From NCBI RefSeq assembly GCF_041262585.1, contig NZ_JBGCBZ010000019.1, forward strand, positions 62,001 to 126,000: DNA of 64,000 nucleotides. The letters are read 5' to 3'. Both the position numbers and the translations under genes were made by a program. The DNA comes from JAOEGB01 sp041262585 (lineage in GTDB: Bacteria > Actinomycetota > Actinomycetes > Streptosporangiales > Streptosporangiaceae). The stretch's first letter is position 1, and each line of letters begins with the position of its first letter. The notes under the pieces are model-generated. The model was not told the DNA's origin. It was given only the letters and a program-made list of their open reading frames with translations, and did not search any database. Positions 39,616 through 48,056 of the stretch are shown piece after piece.

Positions 39616-39869
39616 GGTGGCCTCCGGGGGGACGTTGTGGCCCATCAGTTGGGACCTAACACCGGAAAGGGTGAACCCGTGCTGTCCTACCGGCAATCGC
39701 GGCGATTCCACGAAACCGTGCAATAACCAGGGAACTCGTGGGTATTCCGTGGAACATCCTCGGGTCCCGGGCCACGAACGCATAACGGTGCGGGGTGGTT
39801 CGGTACATGCGGGTTTACGTTGGGGAAATATCCGTAACTGCGACACTCCAACTGCGGAGGGGCACGTAC
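39616..39869. promoter_or_regulatory. Divergent promoter region with an inverted repeat
   Basis: The 254-base spacer is AT-richer than its surroundings and contains the inverted pair TTCCACG (39706) and CGTGGAA (39748), 35 bases apart, which could loop. No gene or conserved box is recognised. Confidence 0.4.
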
Positions 39870-41363
39870 ATGGCCCGTGGAGAACATTCACCCGCATGCG
39901 CTCGTCGCTGGCGTGAGCAGGCCGAAGCCCGGCAGTGGACGCTCTGGCAGACGGTCCAGGCGATCCACGGATGTTGCGGCGTGAGCATGCTCAAGGCCCA
40001 CCGGCTCGGCCGCGGCTGGTCGGCCAGGCAGGCGATCGAGGAGCTGGAGTCCCTGTGTGAGCGGCAGTCTCTCGGCCTTCCCCGCGCCAGCATCGACCTC
40101 CTGAACGCCTGGGAGAACAACCGGGCGCGCCCCCGCCCCCAGACCATCGACCTGCTCGCGCGGCTCTACAGGGCCAACGCCGTACGGCTCGGCCTCGCCG
40201 CGGACTACTGCGAGGACCAGGGCGGCCAGAAGGTGGTCGTGGTCGGCCCCGGCCAGTCCGAGGAGCCCGCCCACCTCGACGACGCGGGCGGCGACGACAC
40301 CGAGCGCCGGGCGCTCTTCCACCAGGCCATGCTCCTCGGCACGCCGAACGGCCGGTTCTTCGCCGAGGTCGAGGGCACCCGGCACGATCTCGACCGGACC
40401 CTCGCGGCGGGCACGGTGACCGAAGACCAGCTCGACCGGCTGGACGAGCAGGTCCTCCGCTACCGCCGGGAGTACATGACCACGCCGCCGATGCCGATGC
40501 TGTGCCGGGTCATGCTGGAGCTCTCCGACGTGCGGAAGCTGAGCGGGGCCCGCCAGCCGTCCTCGGTCCAGCGCCGCCTCCTCACCGCAACGACCATGCT
40601 CGCCCTGCTGTCCGCCGACGCGCTGATGAAGCTGGGCGACACGCGGCAGGCCCACGCGTGGTACGGCACGGCCCGCGCCGCCTCCGACGACGTCGGCGAC
40701 CTCCGCCTGCGCGCCCTCGTCCGGGCGCAGCAGACGATGCTGCTCTACTACTACGGCGACCTCAACGAGACCGTACGGCTGGCACGGGAGGCCCGGATGC
40801 TGGCCGGGTCGGCCCCGAGCTCCCCGGCGGCCCTCGCGGCGGCGGCCGAGGCGCGGGCGCTGGCCCGGATGGGCGACGGCAAGGCGGCCAGGATCGCCCT
40901 CGCGGAGGCCGAGCAGATCTTCGCCCGCATGCGCGGCATGAGCCAGGACGACCTGGCCTTCGTCTTCACCGAGAAAAGAATGATGTTCTACCGGACCGGG
41001 ACGCTGATCGAGCTGGGCGACGCCGAGCAGATCAACGGCCTCGACGCGTTCCCGTCCGGCTTCCACACGATCGACCCCGCCCTGATCCTGCTCGACCAGG
41101 CCAGTCACCTGGCCAGGAACGGGGACCACGAGGAGGCCTGCCGGATCGCCGCCGAGGCGCTGCGGCAGGTGCCGGCCGAGCACCGCACTTCGATCGTGGT
41201 CACCCGGGCCAGGGCGCTGCTGGCCGACGCTGACCCGCGGCTGCCCGCCGTACGGCATCTGCGGCAGGTGCTGGCGGAGTCGTCGCCACGGCTGGCCCTG
41301 GAGGGCCTGCTGCGTTCGGATGGTCTCCTGCCGGCTTCTGAGACCGGTCTGAGCCGCGCGTGA
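39870..41363 (+). CDS. HTH/TPR transcriptional regulator
   Basis: A 497-residue protein. An N-terminal helix-turn-helix-like region (about 20-100: WTLWQTVQAIHG, RQAIEELESLCERQ, DLLNAWENNRARPRPQTIDLLARLY) is followed by TPR-like helical repeats from about 150 to the end (LMKLGDTRQAHAWYGTARAAS, AAAAEARALARMGDGKAA). This architecture is common in streptomycete regulators of development and secondary metabolism. The ATG after GCGGAGG was chosen. Its stop overlaps the start of the APH-like gene (GTGA), so the two are translationally coupled. Confidence 0.83.
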   Translation: MARGEHSPACARRWREQAEARQWTLWQTVQAIHGCCGVSMLKAHRLGRGWSARQAIEELESLCERQSLGLPRASIDLLNAWENNRARPRPQTIDLLARLYRANAVRLGLAADYCEDQGGQKVVVVGPGQSEEPAHLDDAGGDDTERRALFHQAMLLGTPNGRFFAEVEGTRHDLDRTLAAGTVTEDQLDRLDEQVLRYRREYMTTPPMPMLCRVMLELSDVRKLSGARQPSSVQRRLLTATTMLALLSADALMKLGDTRQAHAWYGTARAASDDVGDLRLRALVRAQQTMLLYYYGDLNETVRLAREARMLAGSAPSSPAALAAAAEARALARMGDGKAARIALAEAEQIFARMRGMSQDDLAFVFTEKRMMFYRTGTLIELGDAEQINGLDAFPSGFHTIDPALILLDQASHLARNGDHEEACRIAAEALRQVPAEHRTSIVVTRARALLADADPRLPAVRHLRQVLAESSPRLALEGLLRSDGLLPASETGLSRA

Positions 41364-42292
41364 GGACCATAGTCCGGCCGCTGGCCGACGAGGCGTTCGG
41401 GCTCCTCCGCGATGTCTGCGGGCAGCTCGGGGTCGACGCCACGGGCGCGCAGCTCCTGCGGCTGCGCAGCAACGCGGTGTTCAGGCTCCGCGGCGGCACA
41501 GGCGACATGGGCGACATGGGCGACATGGTTGTACGGATCGCGACCGCCCCCGACGCGCTGACCCGGCTGCCGGTCGTGCTCGCGGTGGCCCGCTGGCTCG
41601 CCGACCGGGGCTTCCCGGCCGTGCGGCCGGTGGACGAGATCCCCGGCCAGCCGATCGTGTACGGCGGGCGGGCGGTCACGTTCTGGAGGTACGTCCGGTC
41701 GAGGGGCCGTCCCACCACGAGCGAGCTGGGCCGGGTGCTGCGCAACCTGCACCGGCTGCCGGTGCCGCCCATGGCGCTGCGGCGGCTCACCGATCCGCTG
41801 GCCGAGGTGCGGCACGCCGTGGAGCATCGCGCCGAGGTGCTCACCGCCGGACAGCGGGCCTGGCTGAGCGACCGGATCGAGGAGCTCACCGGCCGCTGGC
41901 AGGGCCTGGAGACCGGCCCTCCCGTCCTTCTGCACGGCGACGCGTGGATCGACAATCTGCTGCGATGTCAGGACGGCCACGTCGTGCTGTGCGACTGGGA
42001 CGGCGTCGCCGTCGGGCCCCGTGAGTGGGACCTGGTGCACACCTACCACGGGCAGCGCCGGTTCGGCCTGTCCGCCGCCGACGTGGACGACTTCGCCCAC
42101 GCATACGGCTCTGACCTGCGGCTATGGCCCGGCTACAGTACGCTGATGGAGGTCAGGGACATGTACGCCGTGGGGATCCACATCCGCAACGCGCTGGGCG
42201 ACCCGTTCTCCCGGCAGGAGCTGCCCCGCAGGCTCGACTCGCTGACCCGCGGCGACGGCCACGCCCGCTGGTATATGGCTGCCCCTGCTTAG
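41360..42292 (+). CDS. Aminoglycoside phosphotransferase (APH) family kinase
   Basis: A 310-residue APH/choline-kinase-fold protein. The catalytic loop LLHGDAWIDNLL (HGDxxxxN) and the metal-binding LCDWDGVAVGPREWD are intact, and VVRIA is the ATP-lysine-site analogue, with Arg where Lys is usual. A small tandem GDMGDMGDM lies in the N-terminal loop. The substrate is unknown; antibiotic resistance should not be assumed. It is coupled to the HTH/TPR regulator by a 4-base overlap, so it probably acts with it. Confidence 0.87.
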   Translation: MRTIVRPLADEAFGLLRDVCGQLGVDATGAQLLRLRSNAVFRLRGGTGDMGDMGDMVVRIATAPDALTRLPVVLAVARWLADRGFPAVRPVDEIPGQPIVYGGRAVTFWRYVRSRGRPTTSELGRVLRNLHRLPVPPMALRRLTDPLAEVRHAVEHRAEVLTAGQRAWLSDRIEELTGRWQGLETGPPVLLHGDAWIDNLLRCQDGHVVLCDWDGVAVGPREWDLVHTYHGQRRFGLSAADVDDFAHAYGSDLRLWPGYSTLMEVRDMYAVGIHIRNALGDPFSRQELPRRLDSLTRGDGHARWYMAAPA

Positions 42293-42505
42293 GTGTTTGG
42301 AGATGTGGGTAGGCTGCGTATAGGCTGCTGGTGTTGCAGTGGTGGTTTCCAAGAACGTGTTCTTTCCAAAAAGCGCACTCGGGAATTTCCCGACAGCGGG
42401 CGTGCTTGCTTTTCCAGCGTTTTTCGCGGATGCAGGGTAGGGTCCGCTAGCAGCCCCGTGTCATCGACCTGGTGACGCGGTGAGGCTCCCGAAAAGGAGA
42501 AGCAG
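42293..42505 (+). promoter_or_regulatory. Promoter and 5' leader of cspA
   Basis: The 213-base spacer is AT-richer than its surroundings (AAGAACGTGTTCTTTCC, GCTTGCTTTTCCAGCGTTTTTCGCG) and contains no gene. A long leader is usual for cold-shock genes. AAGAACGTGTTCTT (near 42350) is a 14-base palindrome that might be an operator. Confidence 0.5.
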
Positions 42506-42709
42506 TTGTCTGAAGGCACCGTCAAGTGGTTCAACGCCGAAAAGGGCTTCGGGTTCATCGCTCCGGACGACGGTACCCCTGACGTGTTCGTTCACTACTC
42601 GGCGATCACCTCGAGTGGTTACCGCAGCCTGGACGAGAACCAGCGCGTCAGCTACGTGACCGTCCAGGGCAACAAGGGTCCGCAGGCCGAGCAGGTCACG
42701 CCGCTCTAA
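42506..42709 (+). CDS. cspA: Cold shock protein (CspA family)
   Basis: A 67-residue OB-fold nucleic-acid chaperone. RNP1 (KGFGFIAPD) and RNP2 (DVFVHYSAI) are intact. It uses a TTG start with AAAAGGAGAA six bases upstream; no in-frame ATG is available before the cold-shock domain. It is a single-gene unit, preceded by a 213-base leader and followed by two hairpins. Confidence 0.96.
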   Translation: MSEGTVKWFNAEKGFGFIAPDDGTPDVFVHYSAITSSGYRSLDENQRVSYVTVQGNKGPQAEQVTPL

Positions 42710-42736
42710 GCTCTGAAACATAGCTCTACGAGCAGC

Positions 42737-42755
42737 TCCGGGACACCGTCCCGGA
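42737..42755 (+). terminator. First hairpin after cspA
   Basis: TCCGGGAC/GTCCCGGA, a perfect 8-bp stem with a three-base loop, 28 bases after the stop codon. No T-run follows. Confidence 0.55.
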
Positions 42756-42794
42756 CGGCTCGCAGAGTTCGTCAAAACAGCTCAACGGTTCGAA

Positions 42795-42838
42795 ATCCGG
42801 GCCCGCGTCCGCTCCGGCGGCGCGGGCCCGGATGTTTT
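42795..42838 (+). terminator. Intrinsic terminator of cspA
   Basis: A perfect 13-bp stem (ATCCGGGCCCGCG/CGCGGGCCCGGAT) followed by GTTTTGC, a classic rho-independent terminator and the strongest in the window. Confidence 0.85.
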
Positions 42839-42869
42839 GCCGGGCCTTTGCCGGGCAGCCGGAAGGGTC

Positions 42870-44585
42870 ATGAGACTGAGCATGACGTCTGACCTGTGGT
42901 GGAAGAACGCGGTCGTCTACTGCCTGGACATCGAGACGTACGCGGACGGCGACGGCGACGGGATCGGCGACTTCCGCGGAGCCATCCAGCACATCGACCA
43001 TCTCGACAGACTGGGTGTGACCTGCATCTGGCTGATGCCGTTCTTCCCGACGCCCGACCGCGACGACGGCTACGACATCACCGATTTCTACAGTGTGGAC
43101 CCCCGCCTGGGCACGCTCGGGGACTTCGTCGAGTTCATGCGGGTGGCGAGGGACCGCGGCATCCGGGTGATCGCCGACCTGGTCGTCAACCACACCTCCG
43201 ACGAGCACCCCTGGTTCAAGGAGGCCCGCTCCAGCAGGGACTCCCGCTACCGCGACTGGTACATCTGGTCGGACAAGCCCGAGCCCGACGACCCCAAGGG
43301 CATCGTTTTCCCCGACAAGGAGAACAGCCTGTGGGAGTTCGACCAGAAGACCGGACAGTATTATTTCCACCGGTTTTACCGATTTCAGCCTGACCTGAAC
43401 ACGGCCAATTCCGAGGTGCGGGACGAGATCGCCCGGATCCTCGGATTCTGGATGGAGCTGGGACTCTCCGGCTTCCGCATCGACGCCGTGCCGTTCCTGA
43501 TCGAGCAGGTCACCGACACCGACACAGGGACCGACGGCCAGAAGCTGCCCGACCCGCACGAGTTCTTCGCCGACCTGAGGGCCTTCATGAACCGCAGGGA
43601 CGGCAGCGCCGCGCTGCTCGGCGAGGTGAACCTGCCCTACGACGACCTGGTCAAGTATTTCGGGAGCTCCCTCGGCAACGAGATCACGATGTGCTTCGAC
43701 TTCATCGGCATGCAGCGGACGTACCTCTCGCTGGCCCGCGAGGACGCCCGGCCGCTCGCGGCCGCGATGCGGGAGCGTCCCCGGCCGCCCAAGGACAGCC
43801 ACTGGGCGACGTTCGTCCGCAACCACGATGAGCTCACCCTCGACAAGCTCAGCGACTCCGAGCGTGAGGAGGTCTTCGCCGCCTTCGGCCCGGACAAGGA
43901 CATGCAGCTCTTCGGCCGGGGCCTGCGACGCCGCCTCCCCACGATGCTCGGCGGAGACATGGACCGGATCAAGATGGTCTACAGCCTGCTGTTCTCCCTG
44001 CCGGGCACTCCGGTCCTCTTCTATGGCGAGGAGATCGGCATGGGGGAGAACCTGGAGCTGGAGGGCCGCCAGGCCGTCCGCACGCCCATGCAGTGGACGC
44101 CTAACCGCAACGGCGGGTTCACCACGGCCGACCCCTCGAAGATCCACAATGCCATGCCCAAGGGGGACTACGGCCCTGAGGAGGTCAATGTCAGTGCCCA
44201 GCAGCGGGATCCCGACTCGTTGCTGCTCTGGATCACCCGGCTCATCCGGCTGTACCGCGAGTGCCCCGAGTTGGCGTGGGGCGAGTCCACCGTGCTTGAT
44301 TCCACTGGGCTCGACTCCGGGGCCTACTCCGTCCTCGCCCACCGGGCGGACGCGGACGGCGAGACCGTCGTGGCCGTGCACAACTTCAGCGACGCCGAGA
44401 CCAAGGTCGAGATCGCACTCGACGGGATCGGCTCGTCCAAGGTGCTCACCGACCTGCTCGTGGACGGCACGATCGAGATCTCCGACGACGGGCGCGCGGA
44501 GTTCGAGCTCGGCCGGTACGGCTGCCGCTGGTTCCGCGTCTCCACCCCCGAGACCGCCCCGGCCGACTCCGCCGACGCCTCCTGA
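42870..44585 (+). CDS. GH13 alpha-amylase family protein (trehalose-synthase-like)
   Basis: A 571-residue TIM-barrel GH13 enzyme. The four conserved regions are visible: VIADLVVNHT, GFRIDAVPFL with the nucleophile Asp, ALLGEVN with the acid Glu, and FVRNHDEL. The WWKNAVVYCLDI start and DSRYRDWYIWSD/PNRNGGF segments resemble the GH13_16 trehalose synthase group, but the residues after region II differ, so the activity (trehalose isomerase, glucosidase, or glucan hydrolase) is uncertain. No signal peptide. A second ATG 12 bases downstream is possible. A hairpin lies 33 bases after the stop. Confidence 0.88.
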   Translation: MRLSMTSDLWWKNAVVYCLDIETYADGDGDGIGDFRGAIQHIDHLDRLGVTCIWLMPFFPTPDRDDGYDITDFYSVDPRLGTLGDFVEFMRVARDRGIRVIADLVVNHTSDEHPWFKEARSSRDSRYRDWYIWSDKPEPDDPKGIVFPDKENSLWEFDQKTGQYYFHRFYRFQPDLNTANSEVRDEIARILGFWMELGLSGFRIDAVPFLIEQVTDTDTGTDGQKLPDPHEFFADLRAFMNRRDGSAALLGEVNLPYDDLVKYFGSSLGNEITMCFDFIGMQRTYLSLAREDARPLAAAMRERPRPPKDSHWATFVRNHDELTLDKLSDSEREEVFAAFGPDKDMQLFGRGLRRRLPTMLGGDMDRIKMVYSLLFSLPGTPVLFYGEEIGMGENLELEGRQAVRTPMQWTPNRNGGFTTADPSKIHNAMPKGDYGPEEVNVSAQQRDPDSLLLWITRLIRLYRECPELAWGESTVLDSTGLDSGAYSVLAHRADADGETVVAVHNFSDAETKVEIALDGIGSSKVLTDLLVDGTIEISDDGRAEFELGRYGCRWFRVSTPETAPADSADAS

Positions 44586-44617
44586 GGTCGTTTTCGCTGG
44601 TCACGTCCCTGATCCCC

Positions 44618-44641
44618 AGGGGCCGGCGCCGTACGGCCCCT
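44618..44641 (+). terminator. Hairpin after the GH13 gene
   Basis: AGGGGCC/GGCCCCT stem with a GGCGCCGTAC loop, without a T-run. Placement after the stop supports a terminator. Confidence 0.45.
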
Positions 44642-44725
44642 AACCTCGGCTAGGGGGCGCCTCAGGGCTGTGTCGGGCCGATTTCCGATGGGCTGTTCGA
44701 AGGCCCATGGCCACAGTGATGAGCC

Positions 44726-45910
44726 ATGGGGATGCGGTTCAGCGATATCAGGGGGCGGCATGACAGGTTGGATCATGCCGGGTATGTGATCGTCGGCGCG
44801 GGTGTGACCGCGATGGTGCTCCTGCACCTGGTGTCCGGCCTCGACCCGCTGCGGGACATGATCAGCGAGTATGCCTTCGCGCCGCACGGCTGGCTGCTGC
44901 CCGTCTCGCTGGTGCTTCTCGCGTCCGGCTCGGCCGTGCTCGCCGTACGGCTGGCGCGGCTCCACCGCGGGGTCGCGCTGCTGGCGGGCCTGTGGAGCTG
45001 CTGCCTGCTGCTGGTCGCCGGGTTCCCCACGGACCGGCCGGGGGTGTCGCTGTCGATGTCAGGTGGGATCCATCGTTATGCCGCGTTCATCGCCTTCCTG
45101 AGTATTCCGATCGCGGGGTTGGTCCTCTCCCGGATCACGGGCGCGGGGGGCGGAAGGGGCCCAAGGAGCGGAAGGGGCGCAGGAGGCGGAAGGAGCGCAA
45201 GGGCGGCCCGCGCGCTCAGCCTCGTCGCGCTGGGGTCGCTCGTCCTCGTGGTCCTGCCGTACGCCGTAAGAGCGCTGGGCCTGGACCCGGGGTGGGTGCC
45301 CGCCGGGCTGACCCAGCGCCTCACCGTCGCCTCCGAGGTGGCCGCGCTGATCGCGATGAGCCTCTCAGCCTCGGCCGGCTCAGCCTCCGCGGGCTCAGCC
45401 TCTGCTGGCTCAGCCTCCGCAGGCCATGAAGGTGAACGCGTCCTTGGGCATCTTGTAGGAGTCCCGGACCCTAACGGCTCCCGTGCCGGTGTCGAGCTCC
45501 AGGATCGTCATCGGCGCCCCCGCCATGTCGCCGGCGCCCGTGACGTGCATGGTGATCTGGTGCTCACCCGTCCAGTCGAGCATGTACGGAAGGTTCTCCT
45601 CGGAGAGTTTGAACCGGATGGTCCGTACGATCTGGTCGGTCCCGATGTCGTAGAGCTTGAGCACCGGCCTCTGCCCGGTTCCCGTGAGGAACGCGACGGT
45701 GCGGCCGTCCGAGGACAGGGCGTGCGGTTCGTTGTTGGCGACGACCTGGGGCGGCTCGACCCGGCTCAGCTCGTTGCCGCCGGTGTCGTAGGTCACGAGC
45801 TGGGTGGTGTTGTCGTCGGTCGTCACCCCGGCCAGGACCGCCTGACCGTCGCCGCTGAAGCTCTGGAAGATCGTGTTCCCCGGGATCTCTCCGGGCTTGC
45901 CGGGATGTGA
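44726..45910 (+). CDS. DUF998 membrane protein with lost stop, reading into the antisense of the next gene
   Basis: Residues 1-215 are a normal DUF998 integral membrane protein with six helices (AGYVIVGAGVTAMVLLHLVSG, WLLPVSLVLLASGSAVLAVRL, and others). Near base 45365 the frame enters four copies of a 15-bp repeat (S-A-S-A-G-like) and then continues about 155 codons antisense to the convergent secreted-propeller gene, where the product (RHRRPRHVAG and similar) is basic shadow sequence. DUF998 proteins normally end near residue 220. So the original stop was probably lost in the repeat expansion. The annotated end is simply the first stop codon met. Confidence 0.7.
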   Translation: MGMRFSDIRGRHDRLDHAGYVIVGAGVTAMVLLHLVSGLDPLRDMISEYAFAPHGWLLPVSLVLLASGSAVLAVRLARLHRGVALLAGLWSCCLLLVAGFPTDRPGVSLSMSGGIHRYAAFIAFLSIPIAGLVLSRITGAGGGRGPRSGRGAGGGRSARAARALSLVALGSLVLVVLPYAVRALGLDPGWVPAGLTQRLTVASEVAALIAMSLSASAGSASAGSASAGSASAGHEGERVLGHLVGVPDPNGSRAGVELQDRHRRPRHVAGARDVHGDLVLTRPVEHVRKVLLGEFEPDGPYDLVGPDVVELEHRPLPGSREERDGAAVRGQGVRFVVGDDLGRLDPAQLVAAGVVGHELGGVVVGRHPGQDRLTVAAEALEDRVPRDLSGLAGM

Positions 45911-46483
45911 GGTGTCGAACACGCGGGTCGGCTGCCTGTTGGTCTCGTCGTAGTACTCGACGGCCAGGTGCTCGCCGTCCAGCGAGAGCTTCAGGTCGAG
46001 CCCTTCCATGCCGATGCCCCGGGGGAGCGCGATCTTCGGCATGACGTGGACGGCGCCGCCGAGCTCGCGGACGACCACCCGGCCGTCCGACTTGCGGAAG
46101 TAGGCGACGGTCTCGCCGTCACCGCTCACCGCCATCGGCGCGGTCATGCTCTTGTTGGTCTTGCCGTTGCTCGCGCGCGGCCACACCAGGGCGTCCTTCA
46201 GCACGACCTGCTTGCCTCCGCGCAGGCCGAGCCGCCACGGCCCGCAGGGGAACTGCGCGCCGTCCTTGGTCTTGCAGGCCTTCACCGACGCGTACCGAAT
46301 GGAATGGCGGCCGTTCGCCTCGGCCTGGGCGGGGGTCGCGGTGGCCGCGAGGGCCGGCGCGGAAACGGGCGGCGTAGAAAGGGGCAGCGCGGATAGGGTC
46401 AGTGCGGAAAGGGTCAACGCGGCCAGCCCTTTCCGGGCGAGGCCGGCCTGCTCCCGTGCGGCCGGCGGGGTGGTCTTCTTCAT
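45410..46483 (-). CDS. Secreted beta-propeller-like protein
   Basis: A 357-residue exported protein. The signal peptide (residues 1-50) has an unusually repetitive hydrophobic region, LTLSALTLSALPLST. The mature part contains repeated blades of WD40/TolB type (MAVSGDGETVAYFRKSDGR, LKLSLDGEHLAVEYYDE, ALSSDGRTVAFLTGTGQ) and two cysteines near the N-terminus (ACKTKDGAQFPCG) plus one near the C-terminus. Ligand or partner is unknown. GGAGAAGGAG precedes the ATG. Its TGA lies in one of four 15-bp repeats, which continue into the convergent DUF998 gene. Confidence 0.8.
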   Translation of the reverse strand: MKKTTPPAAREQAGLARKGLAALTLSALTLSALPLSTPPVSAPALAATATPAQAEANGRHSIRYASVKACKTKDGAQFPCGPWRLGLRGGKQVVLKDALVWPRASNGKTNKSMTAPMAVSGDGETVAYFRKSDGRVVVRELGGAVHVMPKIALPRGIGMEGLDLKLSLDGEHLAVEYYDETNRQPTRVFDTSHPGKPGEIPGNTIFQSFSGDGQAVLAGVTTDDNTTQLVTYDTGGNELSRVEPPQVVANNEPHALSSDGRTVAFLTGTGQRPVLKLYDIGTDQIVRTIRFKLSEENLPYMLDWTGEHQITMHVTGAGDMAGAPMTILELDTGTGAVRVRDSYKMPKDAFTFMACGG

Positions 46484-46563
46484 GGCGATCTCCTTCTCCC
46501 ATGAATGAGACCCCGCTGCCGCACTCGTGGTTGGTCACATCTCGGCATCAGATCGCCGGCGCG

Positions 46564-47931
46564 CTACTCCAGGGTTTCCAGGGCGTCCTCGATCGCCCGG
46601 TGGAAGGTCGGATAGGCGTACATCATGTGCCGGAGCCGCGCGGTCGGCACCTCGTTGTGCACCGCCACCGCCAGCGCGCCGAGGACCTCGCCACCGGCGG
46701 GCCCGGCGCTCGTCGCACCCACCAGGACGCCTCGCCCGGCGTCCTCCACCAGCTTGACGAGGCCGTCGTTGCCGGCCTTGTGGATCCAGCCGCGGGCCGA
46801 CTCGTCGACGGCGGCCAAGCCGACGCGCACCCGGAGTCCCTCGTCGCGGGCCTGCTGCTCGCTGAGGCCCACCGACGCCACCTCGGGATCGGTGAACGTG
46901 GCCCGCGGGACGGCCCGGTAGTCGGCCGCCGGGCCGCCCTCGCCCAGGATGTCCCTGGCGGCGATCCGGCCCTGGTAGACCGCGACGTGGGTGAACGCCG
47001 CCCGGCCGGTCACGTCGCCCACCGCCCAGACCCCGTCGGCGGCCCGCATCCGCTCGTCCACCTCGATGAACTCGGCCGACTCGTCGAGACCGGCGGTCCC
47101 GGTGCCGATGGCCGTCAGGTCGGTGCGGCGGCCGGTGGCGACGAGCAGCCTCGTCCCGCGAACCGTCTCGCCGCCCTCCAGCGTCAGCGTGAACCCCTCG
47201 CCGTCGTGTGCGACCCTCTCGGCCTTGGTCCCGGTCCGTACGGCGATGCCCTCCCGGGTGAACACGTCGGCCAGCAGCCTGCCCGCCTCCGGCTCCTCCT
47301 GGGGCAGCAGCCGGTCCGCCGCCTCCACCAGCGTGACGCGCGTGCCGAAGCGGCTGAAGACCTGGGCCAGCTCGGAGCCGACCGAGCCGCCGCCGAGGAC
47401 GATCAGCGACTCCGGTGTTTCCTCGGCGGCGACCGCCTCCCGGTTCGTCCAGTACGGCGTGCCGTTCAACCCCTCGATGGGAGGGATGGCGGGCTCGGTG
47501 CCGGTGGCGATGACGATGCCGCGCCGGGCCCGCAGCACCCGGCCGCCGACGGTGACCTCTCTGGGCCCGGTGATCCGCCCGTGGCCGCGGACGAGGTGGC
47601 CGCCCTTGCTCTCGAAGCGCTCCGCCGGGACCTTGTCGCTCCAGTCGTCGGTGGCCTCGTCCCTGATCCTGCGCGCCACCGGCGTCCAGTCGGGACGCAC
47701 GTCGGCCGAGCCCGCCATGCCGCTGATCCGCCGTCCCTCGGCGAGCAGGCCGGACGCGCGGATCATCATCTTGGACGGCACGCAGGCCCAGTAGGCGCAT
47801 TCGCCGCCGACCAGGCCCGCTTCGACTCCCGCCACGCTGAGGCCCGCCTCCGCGAGCCGTCCCGACACGTCCTCGCCGCCGGGTCCCATGCCGAGGACCA
47901 CAATGTCAAACTCTGTGTCGTATTCGGTCAT
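46564..47931 (-). CDS. NAD(P)/FAD pyridine nucleotide-disulfide oxidoreductase
   Basis: A 455-residue flavoprotein of the dihydrolipoamide dehydrogenase/mercuric reductase class. FAD motif VVLGMGPGGEDVSGRLAE, redox disulfide C45-AYWA-C50, NAD motif LIVLGGGSVGSELAQVF, GVWAVGDVTG, and C-terminal H-Y-P-TFHRAIEDAL with the His-Glu base are intact. GECAYWACVPSK deviates from lipoamide dehydrogenase (GTCLNVGCIPSK), so its disulfide substrate differs, possibly mycothione-like or an unknown thiol. It is a stand-alone gene convergent in sense with mdh, both minus strand, separated by a short spacer. Confidence 0.9.
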   Translation of the reverse strand: MTEYDTEFDIVVLGMGPGGEDVSGRLAEAGLSVAGVEAGLVGGECAYWACVPSKMMIRASGLLAEGRRISGMAGSADVRPDWTPVARRIRDEATDDWSDKVPAERFESKGGHLVRGHGRITGPREVTVGGRVLRARRGIVIATGTEPAIPPIEGLNGTPYWTNREAVAAEETPESLIVLGGGSVGSELAQVFSRFGTRVTLVEAADRLLPQEEPEAGRLLADVFTREGIAVRTGTKAERVAHDGEGFTLTLEGGETVRGTRLLVATGRRTDLTAIGTGTAGLDESAEFIEVDERMRAADGVWAVGDVTGRAAFTHVAVYQGRIAARDILGEGGPAADYRAVPRATFTDPEVASVGLSEQQARDEGLRVRVGLAAVDESARGWIHKAGNDGLVKLVEDAGRGVLVGATSAGPAGGEVLGALAVAVHNEVPTARLRHMMYAYPTFHRAIEDALETLE

Positions 47932-47991
47932 GGCGGTTATCTGCCCAGCGAAAGCCGTACCGCACGGCTGTGAGGCATCCGCCCCCGAAGC

Positions 47992-48056
47992 GTCAGATGA
48001 AGCCGACGTCAGATGAAGCCGGTGTCAGATGAAGCCGGTGTCAGATGAGGCCGAGC
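47992..48056 (-). repeat. 16-bp tandem repeat at the 3' end of mdh
   Basis: GTCAGATGA recurs at 47992, 48008, 48024 and 48040, exactly 16 bases apart. The copy at 48040 contains the mdh stop codon; the others lie just downstream on the minus strand and repeat the end of the coding sequence with its TGA. Confidence 0.85.

Noticed and set aside
41360..42292. An aminoglycoside resistance gene
   Set aside because: Only the general APH fold is seen, the ATP-site Lys is not conserved, and context is regulatory.
42293..42505. A riboswitch in the cspA leader
   Set aside because: No known aptamer consensus is visible; a long AT-richer leader is usual for cold-shock genes.
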